Origin: Pseudomonas sp. R5-89-07
GTDB lineage: Bacteria; Pseudomonadota; Gammaproteobacteria; Pseudomonadales; Pseudomonadaceae
Assembly (NCBI RefSeq): GCF_003851685.1
Contig: NZ_CP027727.1
Coordinates: 992,001 to 1,056,000 of the forward strand
Length of the DNA stretch: 64,000 nucleotides
Direction: 5' to 3'
Shown in pieces: positions 54,370 to 63,930 of this stretch (the stretch's first letter is position 1; every line of letters starts with the position of its first letter). Both the position numbers and the translations under genes were made by a program. The notes below the pieces were generated by a model. It worked only from the letters and a program-made list of their open reading frames with translations, made no database searches and was not told the DNA's origin.

Positions 54370-55998
54370 TTACTTGCCGCTTACGCTGACGCCGTAGAAG
54401 GAGTTCAAGCCAAACGGGCTGATCTTGAAGTCCTGCACGGTGTTGCGCATGGGTTGATACACCGTCGAGTGCGCGATAGGTGTGTAAGGCAGTTCATGTT
54501 TAAGCAGTTGTTGCGCCTGTTTGTACAGTTCGGTGCGCTTGGCAACGTCAGTGGTCGCCTTGGCCTGGCTGATCAAGGCGTCGTAATCCTTGTTGACGAA
54601 TTTGGAGAAGTTGTTGCCGTTCAATGCCGGGGACGAAAAGAGCGTGCCCAGCCAGTTGTCCGGGTCACCATTGTCACCGCTCCAGCCAATGATCATGGCC
54701 TGGTTCTCGCCACCTTTGGAACGCTTGATGTACTCGCCCCACTCGTAGCTGACGATGTTGACCTTCAGGCCGATCTGTTTCCAGTCGCTCTGCAGCATCT
54801 CGGCCATCAGCTTGGCGTTCGGGTTGTACGGACGCTGGACTGGCATGGCCCACAGGGTGATCTCGGTGCCTTCCTTGATGCCGGCTTCCTTGAGCAGTTC
54901 CCTGGCTTTTGCAGGGTCGTACTTGGCATCCTTGATGGTGGTGTCGTACGACCATTGGGTTGGCGGCATGGCGTTGACGGCCAGTTGGCCTGCGCCTTGG
55001 TAAACGGAGTCGATGATCTGTTGCTTGTTGACCGACATGTCCAGCGCCTGGCGAACCCGCAGGTCAGCCAATGGGTTCGGCGTGGTCTGGCCCTTGAGCA
55101 CAGGCATCACGTTGTAGGCGATGTAACCCAGGTTGAAACCGGCCTGGTGCGGCATCTTCATGTCCTTGTCCGCTTCCAGTGGCTTGATGTCCGCCGGGCG
55201 AGGATAGGCTGTGATCTGGCACTCGTTCTTCTTCAGTTTCTGGATGCGGACCGAAGGGTCCGTGGAGATCGCGAAGATCAGGTTGTCGATCTTGACGTCT
55301 TCAGGCTTCCAGTATTCCTTGTTGCCGGTGAAGCGAATGTTGGAGTCTTTCTGATAGCTCTTGAACACGAACGGGCCAGTGCCGATTGGCTTCTGGTTGA
55401 TGTCGCTGGCTTTGCCTTCCTTCAACAGCTGGGCGGCGTATTCGGCCGACTGGATCGAGGCGAAGCTCATGGCCAGGTTCTGGATGAAGGCGGCGTCCAC
55501 GGTGCCAAGGGTGAACTTGACGGTGTGGTCATCGACCTTTTCGATGTTCTTGATGTTCTTGTCCATCTCCATGTCCGAGAAATACGGGAACTCGGTGGGA
55601 TAGGCTTTGCGGAACGGGTCGTCCTTGTTGATCATGCGGTTGAACGTGAAGAGCACGTCATCGGCATTGAACTCACGAGTCGGCTTGAAGTACGGGGTGG
55701 TGTGGAACTTGACGCCTTCGCGAAGGTGGAAGGTATACGTCAGGCCGTCCGGGGACACGTCCCAGCTGGTGGCGAGGCCAGGAACCACGGCGGTGCCGCC
55801 ACGTTCGAACTGGCTCAGGCGGTTGAACATGGTTTCGGCCGAGGCATCGAAGTCTGTTCCGGTGGTGTACTGGCCTGGGTCAAAACCGGCCGGGCTCCCT
55901 TCGGAGCAGAACACCAGGTTAGCTGCCGCTTGGGCAAATGGGGCTGCGGCCATAAGGCCAGCGCTCACTAATATCGGAAGGACTGCGTGTTTAAGCAT
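54370..55998 (-). CDS. dppA2: Dipeptide ABC transporter substrate-binding protein (DppA2-like)
   Basis: A 542-residue SBP_bac_5 protein. Signal peptide LPILVSAGLMAAAPFAQAAA; NLVFCSEGSPAGFDPGQYTT follows. The ATG at 55996-55998 has GAGG upstream and directly starts the signal peptide; an ATG eight codons earlier is the alternative. Paralogue of the proteins on either side. Confidence 0.92.
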   Translation of the reverse strand: MLKHAVLPILVSAGLMAAAPFAQAAANLVFCSEGSPAGFDPGQYTTGTDFDASAETMFNRLSQFERGGTAVVPGLATSWDVSPDGLTYTFHLREGVKFHTTPYFKPTREFNADDVLFTFNRMINKDDPFRKAYPTEFPYFSDMEMDKNIKNIEKVDDHTVKFTLGTVDAAFIQNLAMSFASIQSAEYAAQLLKEGKASDINQKPIGTGPFVFKSYQKDSNIRFTGNKEYWKPEDVKIDNLIFAISTDPSVRIQKLKKNECQITAYPRPADIKPLEADKDMKMPHQAGFNLGYIAYNVMPVLKGQTTPNPLADLRVRQALDMSVNKQQIIDSVYQGAGQLAVNAMPPTQWSYDTTIKDAKYDPAKARELLKEAGIKEGTEITLWAMPVQRPYNPNAKLMAEMLQSDWKQIGLKVNIVSYEWGEYIKRSKGGENQAMIIGWSGDNGDPDNWLGTLFSSPALNGNNFSKFVNKDYDALISQAKATTDVAKRTELYKQAQQLLKHELPYTPIAHSTVYQPMRNTVQDFKISPFGLNSFYGVSVSGK

Positions 55999-56181
55999 GT
56001 TGGCCTCATGATTTGTTGTCATTTTTGGTGGTGAGGGCGACCTCGTGAGTCGGCCTGCGGATACTTATGCAGGCGCCATACCCATTGCAAGATGTTGAGC
56101 GGCTGCGAGCGCCAAACAGTGGGACGAGCGTACAAGAATGTCGCATTTATGAAAGTTTGGACATAAATGCGTCAGTTTGGC

Positions 56182-56217
56182 GGGTTTTTTCGGTGCGCAG
56201 GCCGCACCGAAAAAGCC
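56182..56217. terminator. Terminator after dppA1
   Basis: GGGTTTTTTCGGTGCG pairs with CGCACCGAAAAAGCCC; the A/T part of the stem supplies a U run in both directions. It lies 39 bases after the dppA1 stop, in the 55999-56256 gap. Confidence 0.8.
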
Positions 56218-56256
56218 CAAACGAGGCGTCTAGCGCACTCGATTGGGGCGTTGTTG

Positions 56257-57858
56257 TTACTTATCTAGACTCACGCCGTAGAACGGTGTCAGCCCGAACG
56301 GGCTGATCTTGAAATCGCGAACTTCCTTGCGCAGGGGCTGGAAAACCGTCGAGTTCGCAATAGGCGTTATAGGTACTTGTTCCTTAAGGATTTGTTGAGC
56401 CTGTTGATACCACTTGATGCGCTGCTCGCGGTCGTTGCTGACCTTGGCCTGCTGCACCAGCTTGTCATAGGCCGGGTTACACCATTTGGCGTAATTGCTG
56501 CCCTTGACCGCGGCACAACTGTAGAGCACGCCAAGCCAGTTATCCGGGTCGCCGTTGTCGCCGGTCCAGCCGTAGATCATCGCGTCATGTTCGCCATTTT
56601 TGGCGCGCTTGATGTATTCGCCCCACTCATAGCTGACGATGTTGGCCTTGATACCGACCTTGGCCCAATCCTGCTGGATCATCTGCGCGGACATGCGCGC
56701 GTTGGGGTTGGAGGCGCGTTGTACGGTCATTGCCCACAAGTTGATGGTGGTACCTGGTGCAACCCCTGCTTCTTTTAGTAGCGCCCGGGCTTTGGTCGGG
56801 TCGTAGGGGGCGTCCTTGATGTTCGGGTCATAAGACCACTGCGCGGGAGGCAGGGCGTTCTGCGCCAATTGTCCGGCGCTCTGGTACACGGCCTTGATGA
56901 TGGCCGGTTTGTCGATGGCCATGTCCAGGGCCTGGCGCACCTTGAGCTGGTCCAGCGGCGGGTGGGTGACGTTGTACGCCAGGAAACCCAGGTTGAAACC
57001 GGCCTGCTGCAGCACGCGCAGGTTTGGGTCCTGCTTCATCACTTCGATGTCGGACGGGCGGGGGTAGCCGCTGACCTGGCATTCACCCGCCTTGAGTTTC
57101 TGCAGGCGCGCAGCGGCATCAGGGGTGATGGCGAACACCAGGTTGTCGAGCTTCACGTCTTCGGGTTTCCAGTACTGCTTATTGGCGACGTAACGAATCT
57201 GCGAGTCTTTCTGGTAGCGCTTGAACACGAACGGGCCGGTGCCGACCGGTTTCTGGTTGATGTCCTCGGCCTTGCCTTGCTTCAGGAGCTGGTCGGCATA
57301 TTCGGCCGATTGCACCGAAGCGAAACTCATTGCCAGGTTCTGCACGAACGAGGCGTCAACGTTGTTCAGGCTGAAGCGCACGGTGTGCTCGTCGAGCTTG
57401 TCGATGTGCTTGATCGTGGTGTTCAGGCCCATGTCGGTGAAGTAGGGCGATTCGGAAGGGTAGGCCTTGCGAAACGGACTCTCGGCATCCAACAGGCGGT
57501 TGAAGGTAAACAACACGTCGTCGGCGTTGAAATCGCGGGTCGGGGTGAAGTCATCGGTGGTGTGGAACTTCACGCCGTCGCGCAGGTGGAAGGTGTAGGT
57601 CAGACCGTCGTCGGACACCTCCCAGCGGGTGGCGAGGCCAGGCTCGACTTCGGTCCCGCCGCGCTTGAACTGAGTGAGGCGGTTGAACACGGTTTCGGCT
57701 GAGGCGTCAAAATCGGTGCCGCTGGTGTACTGGCTCGGGTCGAAGCCGGCGGGGCTGGCTTCGGAGCAGTAGACCAGGGTGGTGGCGGCTTGGGCCATCG
57801 GTAGGAAGGCCAGCAGGCCGGCGGCGAGGAGCAGTGGTTTGAAGGCGATTCTTTCCAT
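56257..57858 (-). CDS. dppA1: Dipeptide ABC transporter substrate-binding protein (DppA1-like)
   Basis: A 533-residue SBP_bac_5 protein. Signal peptide KPLLLAAGLLAFLPMAQAAT; TLVYCSEASPAGFDPSQYTS follows. The ATG at 57856-57858 is chosen over an ORF start 37 codons upstream that crosses a terminator-like hairpin. First of four paralogous binding proteins. Confidence 0.92.
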   Translation of the reverse strand: MERIAFKPLLLAAGLLAFLPMAQAATTLVYCSEASPAGFDPSQYTSGTDFDASAETVFNRLTQFKRGGTEVEPGLATRWEVSDDGLTYTFHLRDGVKFHTTDDFTPTRDFNADDVLFTFNRLLDAESPFRKAYPSESPYFTDMGLNTTIKHIDKLDEHTVRFSLNNVDASFVQNLAMSFASVQSAEYADQLLKQGKAEDINQKPVGTGPFVFKRYQKDSQIRYVANKQYWKPEDVKLDNLVFAITPDAAARLQKLKAGECQVSGYPRPSDIEVMKQDPNLRVLQQAGFNLGFLAYNVTHPPLDQLKVRQALDMAIDKPAIIKAVYQSAGQLAQNALPPAQWSYDPNIKDAPYDPTKARALLKEAGVAPGTTINLWAMTVQRASNPNARMSAQMIQQDWAKVGIKANIVSYEWGEYIKRAKNGEHDAMIYGWTGDNGDPDNWLGVLYSCAAVKGSNYAKWCNPAYDKLVQQAKVSNDREQRIKWYQQAQQILKEQVPITPIANSTVFQPLRKEVRDFKISPFGLTPFYGVSLDK

Positions 57859-57902
57859 GGAGACCCCTGAAGTGGCAACCCTATAAAAGCTGCGCAAACG
57901 AA

Positions 57903-57930
57903 AACGGCGGTCACCGAGGTTACCGCCGTT
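57903..57930 (-). terminator. Hairpin between the SIMPL gene and dppA1
   Basis: AACGGCGGT-...-ACCGCCGTT with a 10-base loop, then TTCGTTTGC on the minus strand. It follows the SIMPL-domain gene. Confidence 0.65.
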
Positions 57931-57949
57931 CAGGAGTGTCAGGTAGGGG

Positions 57950-58666
57950 TCACTGCATTTGCACTTCAATCACGCCGTCTGCGCTCATGTTGACTTTGCT
58001 GGTGCCGGCTTCCACTTCAGGTGTGGGCGCTGAGTCGGCCATCGCCGCTTTCATCATCATCGTGTTGCCGCGCTCGTAGGGCATCGGGTAGCCGTTGGTG
58101 TTGAAGTTCAGGTTGACGATCTTGTAACCCTTGCCGCCCAGCGCATCGGTAGCCAGTTGCGCGCGGGCCTTGAACGCGGCAACCGCGTCCTTGAGCATTG
58201 CGTCTTCGCTGGCCTTGCGCGTGCTGTCGGCGATGGCGAAGTTCATGTTGTCCATTTTCAGCGAGTTCAGCAGCTCGCCGGTGAGTTTGGACAGCGCCGG
58301 GAAGTCCGCGCTTTCCAGGCGCAGTTCGGCGCGTTCACGCCAGCCGGTGATTTTCTGGTTCTTGCTGTCGTAGATCGGGTAGCTGTTGCGGCTGCCCTGG
58401 CTCAGGGTCACGGCCTTGACTTCGCGCGCCTGGCCCAGCGCCGTGTTCATGGTATTGGTGATCTCGGCGGCAAGCTTGGCCGGGTCCGCGTTTTGCGATT
58501 CGGTGTAGAGGGTGACGATCATCTTGTCGCGCGCCACTTCCTGGCTGACTTCGGCGCGCAGGGAGATCTGGTTGTAATGCAGTTCGTCGGCGGCCATGGC
58601 CGGCAGGCTGGCCAGGGCGCTGGCGCCAAGGGTGAGAACAGCGGCACTGCGAGTGAAACGAGACAT
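57950..58666 (-). CDS. SIMPL-domain (DUF541) periplasmic protein
   Basis: A 238-residue exported protein: signal peptide AVLTLGASALASLPAMAADE, then the DUF541 pattern (YNQISLRAEVSQEVARDKMI; AVAAFKARAQLATDALGGKG; NGYPMPYERG). SIMPL proteins are linked to oxidative or membrane stress, without a defined activity. Same position as PA4495 in P. aeruginosa. Divergent from roxS. Confidence 0.9.
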   Translation of the reverse strand: MSRFTRSAAVLTLGASALASLPAMAADELHYNQISLRAEVSQEVARDKMIVTLYTESQNADPAKLAAEITNTMNTALGQAREVKAVTLSQGSRNSYPIYDSKNQKITGWRERAELRLESADFPALSKLTGELLNSLKMDNMNFAIADSTRKASEDAMLKDAVAAFKARAQLATDALGGKGYKIVNLNFNTNGYPMPYERGNTMMMKAAMADSAPTPEVEAGTSKVNMSADGVIEVQMQ

Positions 58667-58870
58667 GAAAGCTCCTTGAGGTTGTCGTGTTCGGTATGAC
58701 TGTAGACGGTGGCATCGGGTTCTTCGGGTTTACACATTCCCTACAAGATGTAGCAGCGGCGACGAACGGTCATCTGCTCGCCTGCGTCAAAGAGCCACAC
58801 GCGCCGTGCCAGCCGGTCTGCTTCGTTTATACTCGTGCCGATCCGCCTGCAGCGCTCATCGGGAGAGCTC

Positions 58871-60133
58871 ATGCTCGCCGCCGTAAAACTGACTTCCGCC
58901 ACTCGCCAGAACCTCTGGCGCCTGACGTTCATTCGCACCCTGGTACTGGCCGCACAGGCCGGTTCTGTCGGGCTCGCCTATTGGTTCGACCTGCTGCCGC
59001 TGCCCTGGCTGCAACTGGCCGTGACCCTCGGCTTCTCCACCGTGCTTTGTGCGTTCACCGCCATCCGGTTGCGCACCACGTGGCCGGTCACCGAGCTGGA
59101 ATATGCCCTGCAATTGGCGTGCGACCTGTTTATCCACAGTGTGTTGCTGTATTTCTCCGGTGGTTCCACCAACCCGTTCGTTTCTTATTACCTGGTGCCA
59201 CTGACCATTGCCGCCGTGACCCTGCCGTGGCGCTATTCGGTGGTGCTGTCGGGCATCGCGCTGACGCTGTACACCCTGCTGCTGGCGCAGTTCTATCCGT
59301 TGCAGACGTTTCCCATCGCCCGCGAAAACCTGCAGATCTACGGCATGTGGCTGAGCTTTGCGCTGTCTGCCGCCGTGATCACCTTTTTTGCCGCGCGCAT
59401 GGCTGAAGAGCTGCGCCGCCAGGAAGAACTTCGTGCGATTCGCCGTGAAGAAGGCTTGCGCGACCAGCAGTTATTGGCCGTCGCCACCCAGGCCGCGGGT
59501 GCGGCACATGAGCTGGGCACGCCGCTGGCGACCATGAGCGTGCTGCTCAAGGAGATGACCCAGGACCACCACGACCCGGCGTTGCAGGATGACCTCAGCG
59601 TGCTGCAGGGACAGGTCAAACAGTGCAAATTGACCCTGCAGCAACTGGTACGCGCCGCCGAAGCCAATCGGCGTCTGGCCGTAGAGATGCAGGACGTCAC
59701 CCAGTGGCTCGACGAAGCGCTGAACCGTTGGCACCTGATGCGCCCCGAAGCCAGTTACCGTTTCAGCCTGTTGGGCCAGGGCAGCGTGCCACGCATGGCG
59801 CCGCCGCCTGACCTCACCCAGGCCTTGCTCAACCTATTGAACAACGCCGCCGACGCCTGCCCTGAAGGTCTGGGTGTGCAGTTGGACTGGGACGCGGAAA
59901 ACGTCACCATCAGCATTCGCGACCACGGCGCGGGCGTGCCGCTGGCCATTGCCGAGCAAATCGGCAAGCCGTTTTTTACCACCAAGGGCAAAGGCTTCGG
60001 CCTCGGCCTGTTTCTGAGCAAGGCCAGCGTGACCCGCGCCGGCGGCTCAGTGAAGCTCTATAGTCATGAGGAAGGTGGCACGCTTACCGAGCTGCGCCTG
60101 CCCCGTGTCGCACGAGGAGATATCGATGAGTGA
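58871..60133 (+). CDS. roxS: Sensor histidine kinase RoxS
   Basis: A 420-residue RegB/PrrB-type kinase. Six spans fill residues 20-175. The H-box is GAAHELGTPLATMSVLLKEM, with the N-box LNLLNNAADACPEG and the ATP lid GKGFGLGLFLSKASV. In P. aeruginosa RoxS/RoxR control the cyanide-insensitive oxidase and respond to the respiratory chain. The ATG at 58871 has GGGAGAG upstream. It overlaps roxR by 8 bases. Confidence 0.93.
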   Translation: MLAAVKLTSATRQNLWRLTFIRTLVLAAQAGSVGLAYWFDLLPLPWLQLAVTLGFSTVLCAFTAIRLRTTWPVTELEYALQLACDLFIHSVLLYFSGGSTNPFVSYYLVPLTIAAVTLPWRYSVVLSGIALTLYTLLLAQFYPLQTFPIARENLQIYGMWLSFALSAAVITFFAARMAEELRRQEELRAIRREEGLRDQQLLAVATQAAGAAHELGTPLATMSVLLKEMTQDHHDPALQDDLSVLQGQVKQCKLTLQQLVRAAEANRRLAVEMQDVTQWLDEALNRWHLMRPEASYRFSLLGQGSVPRMAPPPDLTQALLNLLNNAADACPEGLGVQLDWDAENVTISIRDHGAGVPLAIAEQIGKPFFTTKGKGFGLGLFLSKASVTRAGGSVKLYSHEEGGTLTELRLPRVARGDIDE

Positions 60134-60686
60134 CGAGATCCAAGTCGAAGGCGAAGAACTGCCGCATTTATTGCTGGTAGATGATGACGCCACCTTTACC
60201 CGCGTGATGGCTCGCGCCATGAGCCGTCGCGGCTTTCGCGTCAGCACCGCAGGCTCGGCCGAAGAAGGCCTGACCATCGCCCAGGCCGACCTGCCGGACT
60301 ACGCCGCGCTCGACCTGAAAATGGACGGCGACTCGGGCCTGGTGCTGCTGCCCAAGCTGCTCGAACTCGACCCGGAAATGCGCGTGGTGATCCTCACCGG
60401 CTATTCCAGCATCGCCACCGCCGTCGAAGCCATCAAGCGTGGCGCCTGCAATTACCTGTGCAAGCCGGCGGATGCCGATGACGTGCTTGCCGCGCTGCTC
60501 TCCGAGCACGCCGACCTCGACACCCTGGTGCCGGAAAACCCGATGTCGGTAGATCGCCTGCAGTGGGAGCACATCCAGCGCGTCCTGACGGAGCACGAAG
60601 GCAACATCTCCGCCACCGCCCGCGCCCTTGGCATGCACCGCCGCACGTTGCAGCGCAAACTGCAGAAGCGCCCGGTACGGCGCTGA
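60126..60686 (+). CDS. roxR: Response regulator RoxR
   Basis: A 186-residue RegA/PrrA-type regulator. The receiver has the acidic pocket LLLVDDDATF and phospho-acceptor Asp63 in ALDLKMDGDSG; the C-terminus is a Fis-type helix-turn-helix (EGNISATARALGMHRRTLQR). The ATG at 60126 gives the normal length. Translationally coupled to roxS. Confidence 0.95.
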   Translation: MSDEIQVEGEELPHLLLVDDDATFTRVMARAMSRRGFRVSTAGSAEEGLTIAQADLPDYAALDLKMDGDSGLVLLPKLLELDPEMRVVILTGYSSIATAVEAIKRGACNYLCKPADADDVLAALLSEHADLDTLVPENPMSVDRLQWEHIQRVLTEHEGNISATARALGMHRRTLQRKLQKRPVRR

Positions 60687-60785
60687 ACGAAGACTGAACA
60701 ATCCGCTTCAGGCTGCACGGAGCCCTGAACCGATCGCCTATGATCGGTTCAAACGCCTGCCATAATTCCCTGACGAGCCTGAACG

Positions 60786-62510
60786 ATGAATCAGAACGCT
60801 GAATACTCCGCGGTCAACGATGCGGTGCACGGGCAATTCTTTCGCCGAACCTGGGCGATGATCACGCCGTATTGGCGCAGTGAAGAGAAGGGCAGGGCCT
60901 GGTTGCTGCTGGCTGCCGTGATTGGTCTGTCGCTGTTCAGCGTGGCGATATCCGTGTGGATCAACCACTGGTACAAGGATTTCTACAACGCCCTGCAGAA
61001 AAAGGACACTGTCGCCTTCTGGCAGTTGATCGGTTACTTCGGCGGCATTGCGGCCGTGGCGATCCTTGGTGCGGTGTATCGCCTGTACCTGACCCAGATG
61101 CTTACCATCCGCTGGCGTGCCTGGCTGACCGAAAAGCACTTCGCGCGCTGGCTCGCTCACAAGAACTACTACCAGCTGGAGCAGGGCGGTTACACCGATA
61201 ACCCTGACCAGCGGATTTCCGAAGACCTCAACACCTTCACCTCCAGCACCTTGAGCCTGGGCCTGGGGCTGCTGCGCAACGTGGTCAGCCTGGTGTCGTT
61301 CTCGATCATCCTGTGGGGCGTGTCCGGCAGCATCGAGGTGTTTGGCATCACCATTCCCGGCTACATGTTCTGGTGTGCGCTGCTGTATGCGGCCGTGGGC
61401 AGTTGGCTGACGCACCTGATCGGGCGTCGCTTGATCGGCTTGAGCAACCAGCAACAGCGCTTCGAAGCGGACCTGCGTTTTTCCATGGTGCGGGTGCGGG
61501 AAAATGCCGAAAGCATTGCCCTCTACGACGGCGAGCCGAACGAAAAGCAGCGTCTGAGTTCGCGCTTCGGCAAGGTCTGGCACAACTTCTGGGACATCAT
61601 GAAAGTGTCCAAGCGCCTGACCTTCTTTACCGCCGGCTACAGCCAGATAGCGATCATCTTTCCGTTTATCGTCGCCGCGCCGCGCTACTTCACCGGCAAG
61701 ATCGAACTGGGCGAGCTGATGCAAATCAACTCGGCGTTCGGCAATGTGCAGGAAAACTTCAGTTGGTTCATCAATGCCTATTCGGAACTGGCGTCGTGGC
61801 GTGCCACCAGTGATCGTCTGCTGAGCTTCCGTCAGGCCATGACCGACAATGAGCAGCGCGCGCCGGCCATCGATGTTCGCCCCGAAGGCGAGCGCCTGGT
61901 GGTGCAGGGCCTGGGCATGGACCTGGCCGACGGCCGTCACTTGCTCATTGACGCCGACATGACCGTGGAACCAGGTCAGCGTGTGATGCTCAGCGGGCGT
62001 TCCGGCAGCGGTAAAAGTACCTTGCTGCGCGCCATGGGGCATTTGTGGCCGGCAGGGCACGGCAGCATCCGTCTGCCGGCTGCGCGTTATCTGTTTCTGC
62101 CACAGAAGCCTTATTTACCGATAGGCACGTTGAAGGCGGTGTTGAGTTATCCACAAGACGACAGCGCCTATCCGGCACAACGTTATGCACAGGTGCTGGA
62201 AACCTGCCGCCTGCCGCATCTGGTCAGCCGTCTTGATGAAGCCAACCACTGGCAGCGCATGCTCTCGCCGGGCGAACAGCAGCGCCTGGCCTTCGCCCGC
62301 GCCCTGTTGTTCGCGCCGCAGTGGCTGTACATGGACGAAGCCACCTCGGCGATGGATGAAGAGGATGAGGCGACGTTGTACCAGGCGCTGATCGATGAGT
62401 TGCCGGGGCTGAGTATCGTCAGTGTCGGGCATCGCAGCAGCCTCAAGCGCTTTCATGGGCGACATGTGCGGATCGAGGGTGGGCGGTTGCAAGAACAGCA
62501 GCCAGCCTAA
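60786..62510 (+). CDS. SbmA/BacA-like ABC transporter with fused ATPase (YddA type)
   Basis: A 574-residue half transporter. The membrane domain (residues 1-340, six spans) has the ABC_membrane_2 pattern with NHWYKDFYNALQKKD and NQQQRFEADLRFSMVRVREN. The ATPase shows Walker A MLSGRSGSGKSTLLRAMGHL, signature LSPGEQQRLAFARALL and Walker B WLYMDEATSAMD. Relatives import peptides or vitamin B12 or act in export; the substrate here is unknown. Monocistronic by context. Confidence 0.9.
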   Translation: MNQNAEYSAVNDAVHGQFFRRTWAMITPYWRSEEKGRAWLLLAAVIGLSLFSVAISVWINHWYKDFYNALQKKDTVAFWQLIGYFGGIAAVAILGAVYRLYLTQMLTIRWRAWLTEKHFARWLAHKNYYQLEQGGYTDNPDQRISEDLNTFTSSTLSLGLGLLRNVVSLVSFSIILWGVSGSIEVFGITIPGYMFWCALLYAAVGSWLTHLIGRRLIGLSNQQQRFEADLRFSMVRVRENAESIALYDGEPNEKQRLSSRFGKVWHNFWDIMKVSKRLTFFTAGYSQIAIIFPFIVAAPRYFTGKIELGELMQINSAFGNVQENFSWFINAYSELASWRATSDRLLSFRQAMTDNEQRAPAIDVRPEGERLVVQGLGMDLADGRHLLIDADMTVEPGQRVMLSGRSGSGKSTLLRAMGHLWPAGHGSIRLPAARYLFLPQKPYLPIGTLKAVLSYPQDDSAYPAQRYAQVLETCRLPHLVSRLDEANHWQRMLSPGEQQRLAFARALLFAPQWLYMDEATSAMDEEDEATLYQALIDELPGLSIVSVGHRSSLKRFHGRHVRIEGGRLQEQQPA

Positions 62511-62515
62511 GTCAA

Positions 62516-62604
62516 TGTGGGAGGGGGCTTGCCCCCGATAGCGGTCTGTCAGTCACAGATGCATTGGCTGATCCACCGGAATCGGGGGCAAGCCCCCTCC
62601 CACA
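62516..62604. repeat. REPIN, TGTGGGAGGGGGC family, long form, copy 2
   Basis: 89-base doublet matching the 38680-38767 copy: same outer arms, GCCCCCGATAGCGGT after the left arm and a similar middle with CTGTCAG. It follows the ABC transporter stop by 5 bases. Confidence 0.9.
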
Positions 62605-62640
62605 TTGGATCTCCATTGTCAGGAAAATTGAGGCCCAATA

Positions 62641-62676
62641 AAAAGCCCGGCTGATCATCGATCAGTCGGGCTTTTT
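62641..62676. terminator. Terminator between the ABC transporter and zapG
   Basis: AAAAGCCCGGCTGAT-CATCG-ATCAGTCGGGCTTTTT, a bidirectional hairpin. Confidence 0.88.
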
Positions 62677-62692
62677 GATGCTTGAAGAGGAA

Positions 62693-63130
62693 TTACTTCT
62701 TCAGGCCGTAATGCTCATCCAGCATGCCTGGGGCGTTCGGCGTTTTTGGCGCGTAGTCCCGTGGCGGTTCCTGGTTTTCCCGAGGGGGGGTCAGGCGTTC
62801 GCGGGGTGTTTGCGGTGCATCGGAATGCAGCGCGGCCAGCAGGCGCTGGCGGGTGATGTCGTCGAGGGCCAGGCGGTTAGCGCCATCGGCGAGATGATCC
62901 TGTACTTCCTGGTAGCTCTGGGTGAGCTTCTTGACCAGGGTCGCGGTGCTGTTGAAGTGGGTAACAACCTCGTTCTGATAACTGTCAAAACGTTCCTGAA
63001 TGTCATCCAGCTGACGCTGCGTGCGGTTAGGCGCGGCATTCGGCAGCAAGCGGGCAACCAGGAAACCAATGGCGACACCGGCAACCAGGGCAAGAGTCGG
63101 CAACAACCAAACTAAGAGCGAGTGTTCCAC
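62693..63130 (-). CDS. zapG: YhcB/ZapG-like (DUF1043) membrane protein
   Basis: A 145-residue protein with one N-terminal span (LLVWLLPTLALVAGVAIGFL), a coiled-coil stretch (RTQRQLDDIQERFDSYQNEV) and a proline-rich tail. This is the DUF1043 plan; E. coli YhcB (ZapG) links cell division and envelope growth. Divergent from the hydrolase gene. Confidence 0.87.
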   Translation of the reverse strand: MEHSLLVWLLPTLALVAGVAIGFLVARLLPNAAPNRTQRQLDDIQERFDSYQNEVVTHFNSTATLVKKLTQSYQEVQDHLADGANRLALDDITRQRLLAALHSDAPQTPRERLTPPRENQEPPRDYAPKTPNAPGMLDEHYGLKK

Positions 63131-63276
63131 GAGTCCTTCCTCTATAAACGGCTTTGCTTTACGTTAACGGCTCAAACCTGCGCTGTATACCGCGATTAAG
63201 CTCGCAATGATGCCATGCACAGACTTTTAGCTAGACGAGTCGACCCCTTGAGAGGTCACGGAGTTCATCCTTGCTC

Positions 63277-63906
63277 ATGCGTGAAACCCCTGTTTTGATC
63301 GATGGCCCGGTGGGGCAATTGGAAGCCTTGTACCTGGATCACCCCGAACCACGTGGCCTGGCGCTGATCTGCCACCCCAACCCGGTGCAGGGCGGGACCA
63401 TGCTCAACAAGGTTGTCTCGACCTTGCAACGTACCGCCCGCGATGCCGGTTTGATTACATTGCGTTTCAACTATCGTGGCGTCGGTGCGAGTGCCGGTAG
63501 CCATGACATGTCCACCGGTGAAGTCGACGATGCCGAAGCGGTCGCCACCTGGCTGCGGGCAAAACACCCCGAGCTGCCGCTCACCCTGCTGGGTTTTTCC
63601 TTCGGTGGCTATGTGGCCGCCAGCCTCGGCGGCCGCCTGGAAGCCAAGGGTGAAAAGCTGGCTCACCTGTTCATGGTTGCCGCTGCCGTGATGCGTCTGC
63701 GCGATTCGGATGTTCTGCCACAGGATTGCCCGTTGACCCTGATCCAGCCGGAAACCGACGAAGTGGTCGACCCGCAAGTCGTCTACGACTGGTCCGCCGC
63801 CTTGAAACGCCCCCATGAGCTGCTGAAAGTGGCAGAATGCGGACACTTTTTTCACGGCAAGCTCACCGATCTGAAGGATCTGGTGCTGCCGCGCCTCTCG
63901 AATTGA
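63277..63906 (+). CDS. Alpha/beta hydrolase
   Basis: A 209-residue hydrolase: oxyanion segment CHPNPVQGGTM, nucleophile elbow LLGFSFGGYVAAS, late acid in QPETDEVVDP and catalytic histidine in ECGHFFHGK. Substrate unknown. A TTG at 63271 lies at a better distance from GGAG than the ATG at 63277, so the start may be two codons earlier. Followed by trpS, as PA4440 is. Confidence 0.88.
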   Translation: MRETPVLIDGPVGQLEALYLDHPEPRGLALICHPNPVQGGTMLNKVVSTLQRTARDAGLITLRFNYRGVGASAGSHDMSTGEVDDAEAVATWLRAKHPELPLTLLGFSFGGYVAASLGGRLEAKGEKLAHLFMVAAAVMRLRDSDVLPQDCPLTLIQPETDEVVDPQVVYDWSAALKRPHELLKVAECGHFFHGKLTDLKDLVLPRLSN

Positions 63907-63930
63907 TAGCAGTCTGATAAGCGATTACCC

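Noticed and set aside
54292..55971. Long plus-strand frames over the dppA genes (also 52556-54046)
   Set aside because: Similar shadows appear over each paralogous dppA gene because the coding strands are similar; no ribosome sites or domains.
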